Source of the DNA: Paenibacillus doosanensis
GTDB taxonomy: Bacteria > Bacillota > Bacilli > Paenibacillales > NBRC-103111
DNA length: 64,000 nt
Direction of reading: 5' to 3'
NCBI RefSeq assembly: GCF_025060755.1
Contig: NZ_JANYUY010000002.1
Span: forward strand, 62,001-126,000
Shown here: positions 8,676-17,170 of the stretch, piece after piece
Layout of the letters: the number at the start of each line of letters is the position of its first letter
Numbering within the stretch: the stretch's first letter is position 1
Notes under the pieces: model-generated
Databases searched by the model: none
The model's input: the letters and a program-made list of their open reading frames with translations, nothing else
Told to the model about the DNA's origin: nothing
Made by a program: the position numbers and the translations under genes

Positions 8676-9248
8676 TTACCGGTTCATAATATCCCGATAC
8701 AGCTTGTCTCTCTCCCCCTGCTGCCCTTCGTAAATGTTCAAATAATCAAACAGCGCAAACGAAAAATCGACAAAGGCCCGTCCTTGGGCCGTTATAATAT
8801 GTCCGCTCCGAACGACGCGCCGGTTCACATAGCTGCGCCTCGGAAAAGGGTCCTGTACGCCCAGAGCTTGAATCCGCTCCGGCGAGCAGGAGGTCGTAAA
8901 GTCCGTGCCGTCCAGCACGCCCGCCCGGCCCAAATATTGCGGTCCGTTGCAAATGGCGGCCAGCAGCGTCCGCTCCTCGTCCAGCTTGCGGATCAGAGCG
9001 GTCAGCTCCTCCCTCTGCTCCCGGATCGGGCCGCCGGGGATGATCAGCGCTTCGATATCGTCAAGCCGCAGCGCATCCTGCACGGTCCGATCGGGCATAT
9101 AGAACAGCCCCGACTCGCTGACGACAGGCTGAAGCTCGTATCCGGCCGTCATAACCGTTCTGCGGCCTACGTTCTTAATCTTATGCAGCGCCAGCGTAAT
9201 TTCGAAATCGGCGAATTCCTCGGAAATAAAGCATACTATCGTTCCCAT
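8676..9248 (-). CDS. DJ-1/PfpI family protein
   Basis: A 190-aa flavodoxin-like protein of the DJ-1/PfpI glutamine-amidotransferase-like superfamily. It begins TIVCFISEEFADFEI, and the Glu of that region is the usual partner of the catalytic Cys. The nucleophile elbow is LAAICNGPQYLG, where family members normally have C-H-G or C-N-G, so the reactive Cys is present. Members include chaperones, glyoxalases and peptidases; which applies cannot be told. The start at MGTIVCF is preceded by a G-rich site; a longer frame upstream lacks one. Confidence 0.85.
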   Translation of the reverse strand: MGTIVCFISEEFADFEITLALHKIKNVGRRTVMTAGYELQPVVSESGLFYMPDRTVQDALRLDDIEALIIPGGPIREQREELTALIRKLDEERTLLAAICNGPQYLGRAGVLDGTDFTTSCSPERIQALGVQDPFPRRSYVNRRVVRSGHIITAQGRAFVDFSFALFDYLNIYEGQQGERDKLYRDIMNR

Positions 9249-9328
9249 GACGACACCCCCGTCTATTGTCTCCAACCCGGCCGGACGATACCGGCAAAGC
9301 GGCGGTTCCATCCAACCTTCATCCCAAG

Positions 9329-9358
9329 AAAGCTGTTGTCGATGGTGACAACAGCTTT
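9329..9358 (-). terminator. Hairpin between methyltransferase and DJ-1 genes
   Basis: A perfect 12-bp stem (AAAGCTGTTGTC / GACAACAGCTTT) with a six-base loop, 6 nt after the methyltransferase stop codon. The T tract is short on the minus strand (CTTTCTT), so termination may be partial. Confidence 0.65.
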
Positions 9359-9363
9359 GTTAA

Positions 9364-10125
9364 TTATTGCTTTCGTACGGCTTCAAAAGTAATGATTTGG
9401 CCTGCATTCGACGGCTGACTCTTGTAAATATAATCGGCAGAGCATGTAATATCCGAGAAACCGATGCTCTCTAAAACAAGCCTGAATTCCTCAATTCCAT
9501 ACCAGCGCAATGCAAATCGTTGCAGCTCGGTTTGAATCAGTTTTCCCTGGCGCCATTTCTCATATTTTATATAAGATACAGTACATTGCTGGAGCCAATC
9601 CATTTCAATCGATTTGCTTTCCAGCGTAATCCCCTCCCCATTAGGCAGAGGATACGCGGAAGTAGCGATCTTTCCGGTTTTCCAGTCATGAGGCAATAGC
9701 AGATCGACAATAAGCCGCCCGCCCGGGGCCAGATGCCGATAAAAGCATTGCAATGCGCCCAGAGACTCCTCCCGCTTTTCAATCAAGCCAAAGGAACCCG
9801 TAGGAATAATAATCGCCTCATACTGGAAGGGCAATGAAAAATCCTGCAATTGACCTTCATATAAACGAGGACTTAGTCCTCTTTCTTCGCAACGTTTACG
9901 ACAAGACTCCAGCATTTCAGGAGAATAATCAATTCCATCGACGATATATCCGGCCTCAAGAAGCGGAATCAAAAACCGTCCTGAGCCGACCGCCGCTTCC
10001 AGAATACGTCCCTGACAAGTTTGCAGTCTTTCTTGGTAATATTCAATATCGCCGTTTAAAGAAAACCCTACAGGCTTCGTCAAATCGTAGAGCTCGGTAC
10101 AAAGCGCACTGTAATAACTAAACAT
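9364..10125 (-). CDS. Class I SAM-dependent methyltransferase
   Basis: A 253-aa Rossmann-type methyltransferase. The SAM-binding motif I is ILEAAVGSGRFLIPLLEAG (about residues 37-55), followed by the acidic motif in VDGIDYSPEMLESCRKR and a motif near YEAIIIPTGSFGLI. The C-terminal part is strand-rich and does not identify the substrate. The ATG has a purine-rich site (GGAGGAAA) upstream. GC content is visibly lower than in its neighbours, which may mean acquisition, but this is weak evidence. Confidence 0.85.
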   Translation of the reverse strand: MFSYYSALCTELYDLTKPVGFSLNGDIEYYQERLQTCQGRILEAAVGSGRFLIPLLEAGYIVDGIDYSPEMLESCRKRCEERGLSPRLYEGQLQDFSLPFQYEAIIIPTGSFGLIEKREESLGALQCFYRHLAPGGRLIVDLLLPHDWKTGKIATSAYPLPNGEGITLESKSIEMDWLQQCTVSYIKYEKWRQGKLIQTELQRFALRWYGIEEFRLVLESIGFSDITCSADYIYKSQPSNAGQIITFEAVRKQ

Positions 10126-10405
10126 AGATCATTTTCCTCCGTTTTTTATTGCACGGAAGGCTTTAATAAAAGAACTTTCTAAAGTTATCTCTTCCGTACC
10201 TCGAATTGAATAGATGAGTGTAAGGATCTGACTGTCATGGGAAATCACTCGCTTTCCATACAATTTAATCACATTATACAGTAATTTCTCATACTTGATA
10301 AACGGCCCAGCTCGAATATTTTTTTCATTTGATAAAAAAACGAAGGGATCGATTCATGCGGATCGTCTTGTATAGCAACCAAAAAATTTAGAGGAGATGA
10401 AGCAA
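10126..10405. other. Divergent intergenic region
   Basis: About 280 nt of AT-rich sequence separate the methyltransferase and DUF2306 genes. It must hold promoters for both directions, but I could not pick a convincing -35/-10 pair on either strand. No gene, repeat or strong hairpin was seen. Confidence 0.4.
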
Positions 10406-11059
10406 GTGAATACAAAAGCTTGGGTTCGTATCGCAGTATCTTTATTAGCGCTGTTATTAATCGCTTATGTCGTTATGCAGTACGGCTTGTCCGACCCGAA
10501 GAAAGCGGGACTGATCGTCCAAAAGCTTCGCGAGCCAAATTTTCATTACTTCCCCTGGATCGTGTTGCTTTACGGACATATTGTAACGGCCTGTCTCGCC
10601 GTCATTCTCGGCCCGCTCCAGCTGTTTATCCGAGTGCAGGGAACCTGGGTCCGCTACCACCGCATGCTGGGGTATCTGTATGTGGCGGCGATCACGTTCA
10701 GCGGTTTGATCAGCATCTACTTGTCGCTGTTTGCGACGGGGGGCTGGAAAGCGGGTCTCGGCTTTTTCACTCTGGACGTCCTGTGGGTAACGACGACCTG
10801 GATCGGCGTGAAGCGCGCCGTAAACCGGCAGATAACGGCTCACAAGCAGTGGATGATCCGCAGCTATGCGCTCACGCTCGCCGCGGTCAGCTTCCGCGTA
10901 TGGCTTATGGTCTTTTCCATGCTGACCGGATGGTTCGTCCAATCTTACCAGCTTTCCGCATGGGCTTGCTGGATCGGCAATTTGATCGTCGCCGAGCTGA
11001 TTATCCTCTATGCCTGGAAGAAGACCCGGACAGCCGTCAGAGCCGGCCGTACGTACTAG
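10406..11059 (+). CDS. DUF2306-type multi-pass membrane protein
   Basis: A 217-aa membrane protein with about six hydrophobic helices, a conserved YGHIVTACLAVILGPLQL segment and RYHRMLGYLYVAAI, typical of DUF2306 proteins of unknown function. Two starts are possible. The ATG at 10397 directly abuts the GAGGAG ribosome site (zero spacing), whereas the GTG at 10406 lies nine bases after it, so the GTG is preferred. It overlaps no neighbour and ends 21 nt from the convergent YdeI-like gene. Confidence 0.75.
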   Translation: MNTKAWVRIAVSLLALLLIAYVVMQYGLSDPKKAGLIVQKLREPNFHYFPWIVLLYGHIVTACLAVILGPLQLFIRVQGTWVRYHRMLGYLYVAAITFSGLISIYLSLFATGGWKAGLGFFTLDVLWVTTTWIGVKRAVNRQITAHKQWMIRSYALTLAAVSFRVWLMVFSMLTGWFVQSYQLSAWACWIGNLIVAELIILYAWKKTRTAVRAGRTY

Positions 11060-11080
11060 GTTCCCTGGCGGCGGTCGCGC

Positions 11081-11671
11081 CTACGGAGCCGGCTTCGGCT
11101 TGCGCGTGAACGGATCGACCGTAAGCCCTTGCTCCGATGCCGCGATCAGCGCGTTTAGCCGCTTCATCCGGGTTTCTTCCTTCTTGGCGCTGACGATCCA
11201 ATGGATCGATGTTTTCCGGTACGACGCGGACCGGCTTTGGAAAAACTCCCATGCTTTGGCGTTAGCACGGAATATCGCTTCATAGTCGCCTCCAAGCTCG
11301 GCAGGGATTTTCTGCTCATGAGAGTAGATTCCGGTCTTGTCCTCTCTGCGCTTTTCGAACGCGTGCAAGCCCGCCGGGCGCATCCGCCCGAGCTCGGTCA
11401 GCTCGGCGACCCGCTTTACATTCACTGTGCTCCATATGCTGCTCGGCTTGCGCGGGGTGAAACGGATCATATAGCTTTCGCTATCGATTCCTTTGCGCAC
11501 CCCGTCGATCCAGCCGTAGCACAACGCTTCGTCCACCGATTCGGGCCAGGTCATGCTGGGCCGGCCTGTGCCTTTCTTATAGTAGCCGACCAGCAAGGCG
11601 TCGGCCTGCTCATGATGCTCTTCCAGCCAGGCGCGGAATTGCGCAGGGTCGGCAAAAAACAACGGCTCCAT
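11081..11671 (-). CDS. YdeI/OmdA-family protein
   Basis: A 196-aa protein that looks like the YdeI/OmpD-associated family: FRAWLEEHHEQADALLVGYY, then SVDEALCYGWIDGVRKGID, then RFTPRKPSSIWSTVN, the three conserved blocks of that family in order. The C-terminal half is helical and charged. Members have been linked to bacteriocin protection and to stress, but the molecular role is unknown. The start at MEPLFF has AAGGAGG nine bases upstream; the longer frame starting at 11743 lacks one. Confidence 0.8.
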   Translation of the reverse strand: MEPLFFADPAQFRAWLEEHHEQADALLVGYYKKGTGRPSMTWPESVDEALCYGWIDGVRKGIDSESYMIRFTPRKPSSIWSTVNVKRVAELTELGRMRPAGLHAFEKRREDKTGIYSHEQKIPAELGGDYEAIFRANAKAWEFFQSRSASYRKTSIHWIVSAKKEETRMKRLNALIAASEQGLTVDPFTRKPKPAP

Positions 11672-11998
11672 CACAGTCGCCCTCCTTGATTCTCCGGTCC
11701 GGCCGCTTTTGCGCCGATTTTCCGGTTCCTTGTTATACGCCATTTTCTGTAGGAAACCCGGGCCGGGCTGAACATGACCTGGACCGGTCGGTGTGGACCT
11801 TGGGCTGAACGGGACCGCCCCGCCCGGGCTGCAGCCAGCGCCCGATAATAATCGTGCGCCGCTTCCCTCATACGTATTCCATCATCCGAACGTCATGGCG
11901 CTTCCATTGAAGACCGGCCCCCGAATTCGCTACGATAGATACCGTGAAGCACGCCGTGTAACCTGACGGCCCCTAAAGCAAACCGGGAGGAATATGCA

Positions 11999-12994
11999 AT
12001 GCACCCCTTTACCAAACGGCTCAAGCGGAAGCGGATATGGATCGCGCTCGCTCTGCTCGCCTTCATCTATTTTAATAACTGCTCTTGGCTGAGCGATCCG
12101 CCGCAAGGCAGCCCGTTTCTTCTCGCCCACCGCGGCATGTCCCAGACGTTCCCCATGGAGGGGATTATGAACGACACCTGTACCGCGGAGCGCATCTACG
12201 AACCCGAGCATCCTTATTTGGAAAATACGATCGCCTCCATGGACGCCGCCTTCAAGGAAGGAGCCGCTGTTGTCGAATTCGACGTGCAGCCGACGCTCGA
12301 CGGCCGATTTGTCGTATTTCACGATTGGACGCTCGATTGCCGGACGAACGGCTCCGGCGTGACGAGAGAGCATACGGTATCGGAGATGCAGGCGCTCGAT
12401 ATCGGCTATGGATATACCGCGGACGGAGGGAAGACGCACCCGTTTCGGGGCAAAGGGATCGGCATGATGCCGACGCTCGACGAAGTGCTGAGCACGTTCC
12501 CGGATCACGAATTCCTTATTCATATGAAAAGCGACGATCCCGCCGAAGGACTGCTGCTCGCTCAATATTTGCGAAAGCTTCCGTCTTCCAGACTGCAGCA
12601 GCTTACCGTATACGGCGGCGACAATCCGGTCGCGTCGGCTAAAGCGTCCATTCCCGAGCTGCGCGTCATGTCCAAATCGACGATGATCCGCTTTGTTCTG
12701 ACCTATGCCGCCATCGGCTGGACCGGTTACGTTCCCGACTCGCTCCGGCACAGCCAGGTCCATATTCCGGAGAAGATAGCACCGTGGCTGTGGGGCTGGC
12801 CCAACCGCTTTATGACACGGATGACCGACGCCGATGTCCGCGTCATTATGGTCGGCGGCGACGGCACCGAATTTTCCAGCGGCTTCGATACGCCCGAAGA
12901 TGTTCGGCAACGAATTCCGGCAGCCTATACCGGGGGCATATGGACCAACCGGATCGATCGGATCGCTCCTTTATTCCCGAAGGAAGCACCCTGA
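11999..12994 (+). CDS. Glycerophosphodiester phosphodiesterase family
   Basis: A 331-aa GDPD-fold enzyme, probably membrane-anchored by one N-terminal helix (about residues 12-26) with the catalytic domain outside. The signature HRG is at residues 44-46, the E-x-D pair in VVEFDVQPTLDG, and the second catalytic His in VVFHDWTLD, all at the expected spacing. The family hydrolyses deacylated phospholipids to glycerol-3-phosphate and an alcohol. An insert after HRG (MSQTFPMEGIMNDTC) with an extra Cys is a subfamily feature. GGGAGG lies eight bases before the ATG. Confidence 0.9.
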   Translation: MHPFTKRLKRKRIWIALALLAFIYFNNCSWLSDPPQGSPFLLAHRGMSQTFPMEGIMNDTCTAERIYEPEHPYLENTIASMDAAFKEGAAVVEFDVQPTLDGRFVVFHDWTLDCRTNGSGVTREHTVSEMQALDIGYGYTADGGKTHPFRGKGIGMMPTLDEVLSTFPDHEFLIHMKSDDPAEGLLLAQYLRKLPSSRLQQLTVYGGDNPVASAKASIPELRVMSKSTMIRFVLTYAAIGWTGYVPDSLRHSQVHIPEKIAPWLWGWPNRFMTRMTDADVRVIMVGGDGTEFSSGFDTPEDVRQRIPAAYTGGIWTNRIDRIAPLFPKEAP

Positions 12995-13155
12995 AACCAA
13001 CGCGGAAGGATGCGTCCCGCCCCTGCTGCTACCGGCTGCACCCGTCCTTGCATACAGAAATGAGATCGTTATATTTCGGTGATTTCCCCGCGGGCCAATC
13101 TGTGCTTTAATGGAGGAAGAACACATCATTAAAGACCGGATAGGAGCAAGCTTCT

Positions 13156-14103
13156 GTGGGAACTGCAAACCGATGGATTTATGTTGTATTGGCCTTTGTC
13201 GTCGCATCGTGGGGACTGAATATCGTCATGGTGAAATATTTGACCGAAACCGCGCCTCCGTTCCTCGTAGCCGCCGTTAGAATGCCGCTCGCCGGACTGG
13301 CGCTGCTGCCGTTCGTGCTGCGCAAATACGGCTGGTACCGACCGAGCCGCAAGCAGTGGGGGCTGCTCTGCCTGATCGGACTGACGTCGATCTTCTTTCA
13401 CCAGCTGTTTCTCGCTTCGGGCGTCGTGACGACGACGGCGACGAACGCTTCGCTCATTCTCGGCCTGAATCCGCTGACGACCGCTTTGCTCGCCGCCGTA
13501 TTCGTAGGCGAGAAGATGAACGCGCGGCTCGCGCTAGGTATCGCGGCAGGCTTCTCCGGCGTCGTCATCGTCGTGCTGAGCGGCTCGGCGGATGCGTCCG
13601 TCGAAGTATCCGGATGGGGCGACTTGATCATGGTGCTGTCCATGCTCGGCTACGTGGCAGGCGGCCTGCTGATCAAGACGATTGCCTCTACGGGAATGCC
13701 GACCTTGGTTACGACGGCCTACTCCACGCTGATCGGCGGCATTCTGCTCAATATCGGCGCTTTCGCGCAGCTCGGCCCCGGCGCTTACGGCTTGGTTCAT
13801 TTCGACGGCACGGGCTGGCTCGTCATGCTCGCCTCCGCCTGGATCGCTTCCTCGCTTGGCACGCTCGGCTGGAATCACGGCATCAAGCTGCTCGGGGCGA
13901 ATAAAACGGCAATGTTCATCAACGGCATGCCGTTTGCCAGCATGGTCGGCGCCGTGCTTTTTCTGGGCGAGCATATCCGCTGGATTCACGTCCTCGCCTT
14001 CGTGCTGACGACGCTGGGCATCGTGATCGGCACCTACCAGCCGCGCGGCTTCGCGCCCCGGAAGCCGCCCGCTGCGGCAGGCTCCGGAAAGTTGAACGGA
14101 TAG
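13156..14103 (+). CDS. EamA/DMT-family transporter
   Basis: A 315-aa membrane protein with about ten helices arranged as two EamA repeats: the first around 5-140 (ASWGLNIVMVKY, AAVRMPLAGLAL), the second around 155-295 (LASAWIASSLGTLGWNHGI, FINGMPFASMVGAVLFLGE). The drug/metabolite transporter family exports diverse small molecules; the substrate is unknown. The start is GTG with AGGAG nine bases upstream. It is followed by a strong terminator. Confidence 0.88.
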   Translation: MGTANRWIYVVLAFVVASWGLNIVMVKYLTETAPPFLVAAVRMPLAGLALLPFVLRKYGWYRPSRKQWGLLCLIGLTSIFFHQLFLASGVVTTTATNASLILGLNPLTTALLAAVFVGEKMNARLALGIAAGFSGVVIVVLSGSADASVEVSGWGDLIMVLSMLGYVAGGLLIKTIASTGMPTLVTTAYSTLIGGILLNIGAFAQLGPGAYGLVHFDGTGWLVMLASAWIASSLGTLGWNHGIKLLGANKTAMFINGMPFASMVGAVLFLGEHIRWIHVLAFVLTTLGIVIGTYQPRGFAPRKPPAAAGSGKLNG

Positions 14104-14143
14104 CGCCGCCCCGCTTCGGGATACTCCCCGGCATTTCGGGGCT

Positions 14144-14200
14144 CCCCGCAAAGTACCTGAATCAGCTTCGAAGCCAAGACCCCACTTTGCGGGGTTATTT
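14144..14200 (+). terminator. Terminator after the EamA gene
   Basis: CCCCGCAAAGT (14144-14154) pairs perfectly with ACTTTGCGGGG (14184-14194), with a 29-nt loop, followed by TTATTTTA. Confidence 0.85.
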
Positions 14201-14275
14201 TACAATAAATTGGAAGTTTATTTTCAGCTAATCTTAAGCTTAGGGTAATAATAATTTCATATCGCCCTCCTATAC

Positions 14276-15511
14276 TTGGTTCTTGTACACAAGATCAAGG
14301 AGGGGATCGTCCATGGGGTAGCGAAGCCGGCCTCGGCCAAAGATCAGTTGAACATCATTTATATCGTTCGAGCATTAGCCATACTTGGCGTCATCTTCGT
14401 TCACGTCACATCGATTCCGGTCGGGGAAATTGTCGACAAAAGCTCTTCGATGTTTTTCTATTTTAACTTTTTGAACGTATTCAATAAATTCGGTACGCCG
14501 ACCTTTATTTTTCTTAGCGCGCTTGTACTGTTTTACAGTTATTTCGATCGTCCGCTGAACGGAAAATTAATCGCGCGGTTTTATCAGCGCCGATTTTTAT
14601 ATATTTTAACGCCTTATCTGATTTTTTCGGCTTTTTATTATGTGATCCAAATTTATTACTCGTTCGGAGAAACATGGGGGCAGTTCGCTCAGCATGCGTC
14701 GTTCGCCGATTTTTTCACGATGGTGCTATACGGCAAAACCTTCTATCATCTGTACTTTGTCTTCATCAGCGCGCAGCTGTACGTATTATTCCCGCTGCTG
14801 CTGTGGTTTTTGCAGCGCTATCCGCGGGTGACGAAGCATCTGATCTGGATCGGACTGGCACTGCAATGGGCCTTTGTCCTCTACAATCATTTCAGCCTGC
14901 ATTACGCGGATAAAGGCCAGCTTGCCATCAGCTATATTTCGTATTATTTGATGGGCGCTTTCTGCGGCATCTATTATCCGGCCGTCAAGGATTGGATGAT
15001 CGTGACTTGGAGTAAGCTGTTTTCGGCTAAAGCGCTGCTCTGGATTCCGCTTTGGGCGTTATGGATCTTCTCCAGCTTCGGCGACGTTAACTTGTGGTAT
15101 CAGACCCGCGTCAACGACTTCAGTGCGAGTGCGCTGCTGTACGAATGCTACTGGTTTTTCCATACGTTCACATCGCCGTTGATCCTGCTGCAAATCTCCT
15201 ATTTGTTGTATCGCAATCTGAACGCCAAAGTCGTCAATACGATCATTCATCTCGGAGTCGCTTCATTCGGTGTGTACATTATCCATGCGGCCGTGCTGTT
15301 CTATTATTTCCGGCTTCCGGTCAGTTACACGCTGGCTACGTATTACCTGTACATCGCATCGGGATATGCCGTCACCCTGCTCATCTCTTGGACTATTGTC
15401 GGCCTGGCGCAAAAATACGTCAAAAGCTCTTGGATGCTTTTCGGCTCCAAGCCGAAAGTGCTGCCTTACGTGCAATCGCGTCCGGTCGCAGCCAGGCATA
15501 CGACCGCTTAA
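14276..15511 (+). CDS. Acyltransferase 3 family membrane protein, start in doubt
   Basis: A membrane protein of about 400 aa with ten predicted helices. It shows the Acyl_transf_3 hallmark near the N-terminus (YIVRALAILGVIFVHVTS, catalytic His in VHV) and later LYFVFISAQLYVLFPLL. Such proteins O-acylate cell-wall or exported sugars. The start is odd. An excellent ribosome site (AAGGAGG) precedes an ATG at 14313 by nine bases, but that ATG reads Met-Gly-stop and is one base out of frame with the protein. The in-frame upstream TTG at 14276 lies before the ribosome site and inside a TATACT box. Adding one base in the GGGG run at 14315-14318 would restore an ATG start. The coordinates give the full open frame. 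Confidence 0.75.
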   Translation: MVLVHKIKEGIVHGVAKPASAKDQLNIIYIVRALAILGVIFVHVTSIPVGEIVDKSSSMFFYFNFLNVFNKFGTPTFIFLSALVLFYSYFDRPLNGKLIARFYQRRFLYILTPYLIFSAFYYVIQIYYSFGETWGQFAQHASFADFFTMVLYGKTFYHLYFVFISAQLYVLFPLLLWFLQRYPRVTKHLIWIGLALQWAFVLYNHFSLHYADKGQLAISYISYYLMGAFCGIYYPAVKDWMIVTWSKLFSAKALLWIPLWALWIFSSFGDVNLWYQTRVNDFSASALLYECYWFFHTFTSPLILLQISYLLYRNLNAKVVNTIIHLGVASFGVYIIHAAVLFYYFRLPVSYTLATYYLYIASGYAVTLLISWTIVGLAQKYVKSSWMLFGSKPKVLPYVQSRPVAARHTTA

Positions 15512-15598
15512 TGCCGCAAGAAGCTGCGCGAAAGCGATCCTGTCCGCAGTTGCTTGCGACGCGTTCCTTATTGCAAGCATTCTCCTATAAAAATGCCG

Positions 15599-15640
15599 AA
15601 GGACCCTCTAGCTCGCAAACTGCGGAGATGGGGTCCTTTT
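15599..15640 (+). terminator. Terminator after the acyltransferase gene
   Basis: AAGGACCC (15599-15606) pairs with GGGTCCTT at the right end and is followed by TTTT. It lies about 90 nt after the stop codon. Confidence 0.75.
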
Positions 15641-15695
15641 GACGTTGACTGGCGCCCGGCTGCGTCCGTTTGACCTCCCAATTCGTCGGATGAGT

Positions 15696-16286
15696 CTATT
15701 TAAGCTCTACCCATTTCTTCCCCTGCTCAACCGGAACATAACGAAGCAGACGTTCGACGAGAAGGGCGGGATCGGACTCGACGACGAGCAGCCCGAGATT
15801 TTCCTCGCGCATGAAGCCTTCCTTCACCGTATGCTCCAGCATCGCGATAAGCGGATTGTAGAACCCGCGTACGTTCAGCAGCCCGATGGGCTTCTTGTGA
15901 ATCCCGATTTGCGACCAGCACGCCGCTTCGAACAGCTCTTCATAGGTTCCGAGTCCGCCTGGCATGCTGATAAATGCATCGGACAGATCGGCCATCAGCT
16001 GCTTTCTCTCATGCATCGTCTTCACTTCATGGAATTCGGACAAACCGGTATGGGCGATTTCGCCGCGGAACAGCCCCGTCGGCATAACCCCGATCACCTG
16101 TCTCCCCATCGACAGCACCTTATCCGCGACGCGTCCCATCAAGCCTACGCTCGCCCCTCCGTACACCAAGTCGATGCCATGGACGGCAAGCGCTTCTCCG
16201 AGGCGAAGCGCCGCGTCCTCATAATCGGAATGATTGCCCGGATTGGAGCCGGAAAAGACGCAAATGCGCCGGATATCGTTCATCAT
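15696..16286 (-). CDS. LOG family protein (TIGR00730-type)
   Basis: A 196-aa Rossmann-fold protein of the LOG/YvdD type. It starts ICVFSGSNPGNHSDYEDAA, has the YGGASVGLMGRVAD turn, and carries the family signature PGGLGTYEE with the conserved Glu residues; the upstream MHERKQLM block binds phosphate. Family members hydrolyse nucleoside 5'-monophosphates, including cytokinin nucleotides, to base plus ribose-5-phosphate. AGGAGG lies nine bases before the first of two adjacent ATG codons. Confidence 0.92.
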   Translation of the reverse strand: MMNDIRRICVFSGSNPGNHSDYEDAALRLGEALAVHGIDLVYGGASVGLMGRVADKVLSMGRQVIGVMPTGLFRGEIAHTGLSEFHEVKTMHERKQLMADLSDAFISMPGGLGTYEELFEAACWSQIGIHKKPIGLLNVRGFYNPLIAMLEHTVKEGFMREENLGLLVVESDPALLVERLLRYVPVEQGKKWVELK

Positions 16287-16510
16287 GGACTGAAACCTCC
16301 TGCGTTAGACCAAATATTCCCTTAGTATACGGGAAAACGGCCGTTCCGGCTAGACCGGGACCGAAGCGAAGCAAACCGGGCGAGGCGGCTCCGGTAATCG
16401 CTTCGAAGCCCACCTACGCCAGCCGAGTAACGCCGACAACGGCTGGTTACACTAATCCGGTGCGCAGCCAAAACGCTTGCCATCCCATTTTCCAAGGAGA
16501 TCATGCTGAT

Positions 16511-17034
16511 ATGAACGTTCTTGTCATAGCGGTTCACCCCCATATGGAGCAATCCCGCATCAATAAACGATGGCTTGAAGAACTGAAGCAGCACCGCGCG
16601 GTGACGATCACGATTTGTACGCCGCTTATCCCGATGAACGCATTGATGTCGGCCAAGAACAGGCACGGCTGGAAGCTTGCGACCGCATCGTGCTCCAATT
16701 CCCGTTTTTTTGGTACAGTTCTCCCCCTTTGCTAAAAAAATGGTTGGACGACGTGCTGACCTACGGCTGGGCTTACGGCTCTTCCGGGGATAAGCTGCAC
16801 GGCAAACAGTTCGCTCTGGCTGTATCCACCGGAAGTCCTGAGGAAGCCTATCAGGCGGGAGGCCGCAACCAATTCTCGATGAGCGAGCTGCTCAAACCGT
16901 TTCAGGCGACAAGTAACCTGATAGGAACGGTCTTCATTCCCTCGTTCGTTCTGCACGGTATTCATGCGTTATCCGAGGAAGAGCTAAGTTTGAACGCCAA
17001 ACGCTATGCGGATTATGTCCTCCAGCCGATGTAG
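16511..17034 (+). pseudogene. NAD(P)H oxidoreductase (KefF/MdaB-like), frameshifted
   Basis: A flavodoxin-fold NAD(P)H oxidoreductase split over two frames. The first frame starts at 16511 (MNVLVIAVHPHMEQSRINKR, ribosome site AAGGAG) and reads well to about 16608. The second carries the rest (DLYAAYPDERIDVGQEQ, LQFPFFWYSSPPLLKKW) to the stop at 17034. A single missing base near 16606-16611 explains the break: restoring one C in GATCAC would give Val-Thr-Ile-His-Asp-Leu-Tyr, the sequence expected for the family. The total length, about 174 aa, is normal. It is either a recent pseudogene or a sequencing error. Confidence 0.85.
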
Positions 17035-17122
17035 AGAACCCCTGGCTGCGTGCGGCCAGGTTCAGCCAAAACTGATTTTTCCAGCTTTATTCCTCTTGCC
17101 ATATGAAAGCCGCTTTGTTACG

Positions 17123-17152
17123 ATGTAATAAGAACATATGTTCTTATTACAT
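17123..17152 (+). promoter_or_regulatory. LexA (DinR)-type SOS box in a 30-bp perfect palindrome
   Basis: A perfect palindrome with two 15-bp arms. Its core GAACATATGTTC matches the Bacillus LexA operator pattern GAAC-R-N-R-Y-GTTC at every position. It lies 19 bases before the start of the radical SAM gene. The AT-rich flanks probably include the promoter. Confidence 0.8.
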
Positions 17153-17170
17153 TCGAAGGCAGTGAATGCT

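Noticed and set aside
17138-17170. Upstream ATG of the radical SAM gene
   Set aside because: It lies in the centre of the LexA-type palindrome and has no ribosome site; MDRPRR at 17171 is the better start.
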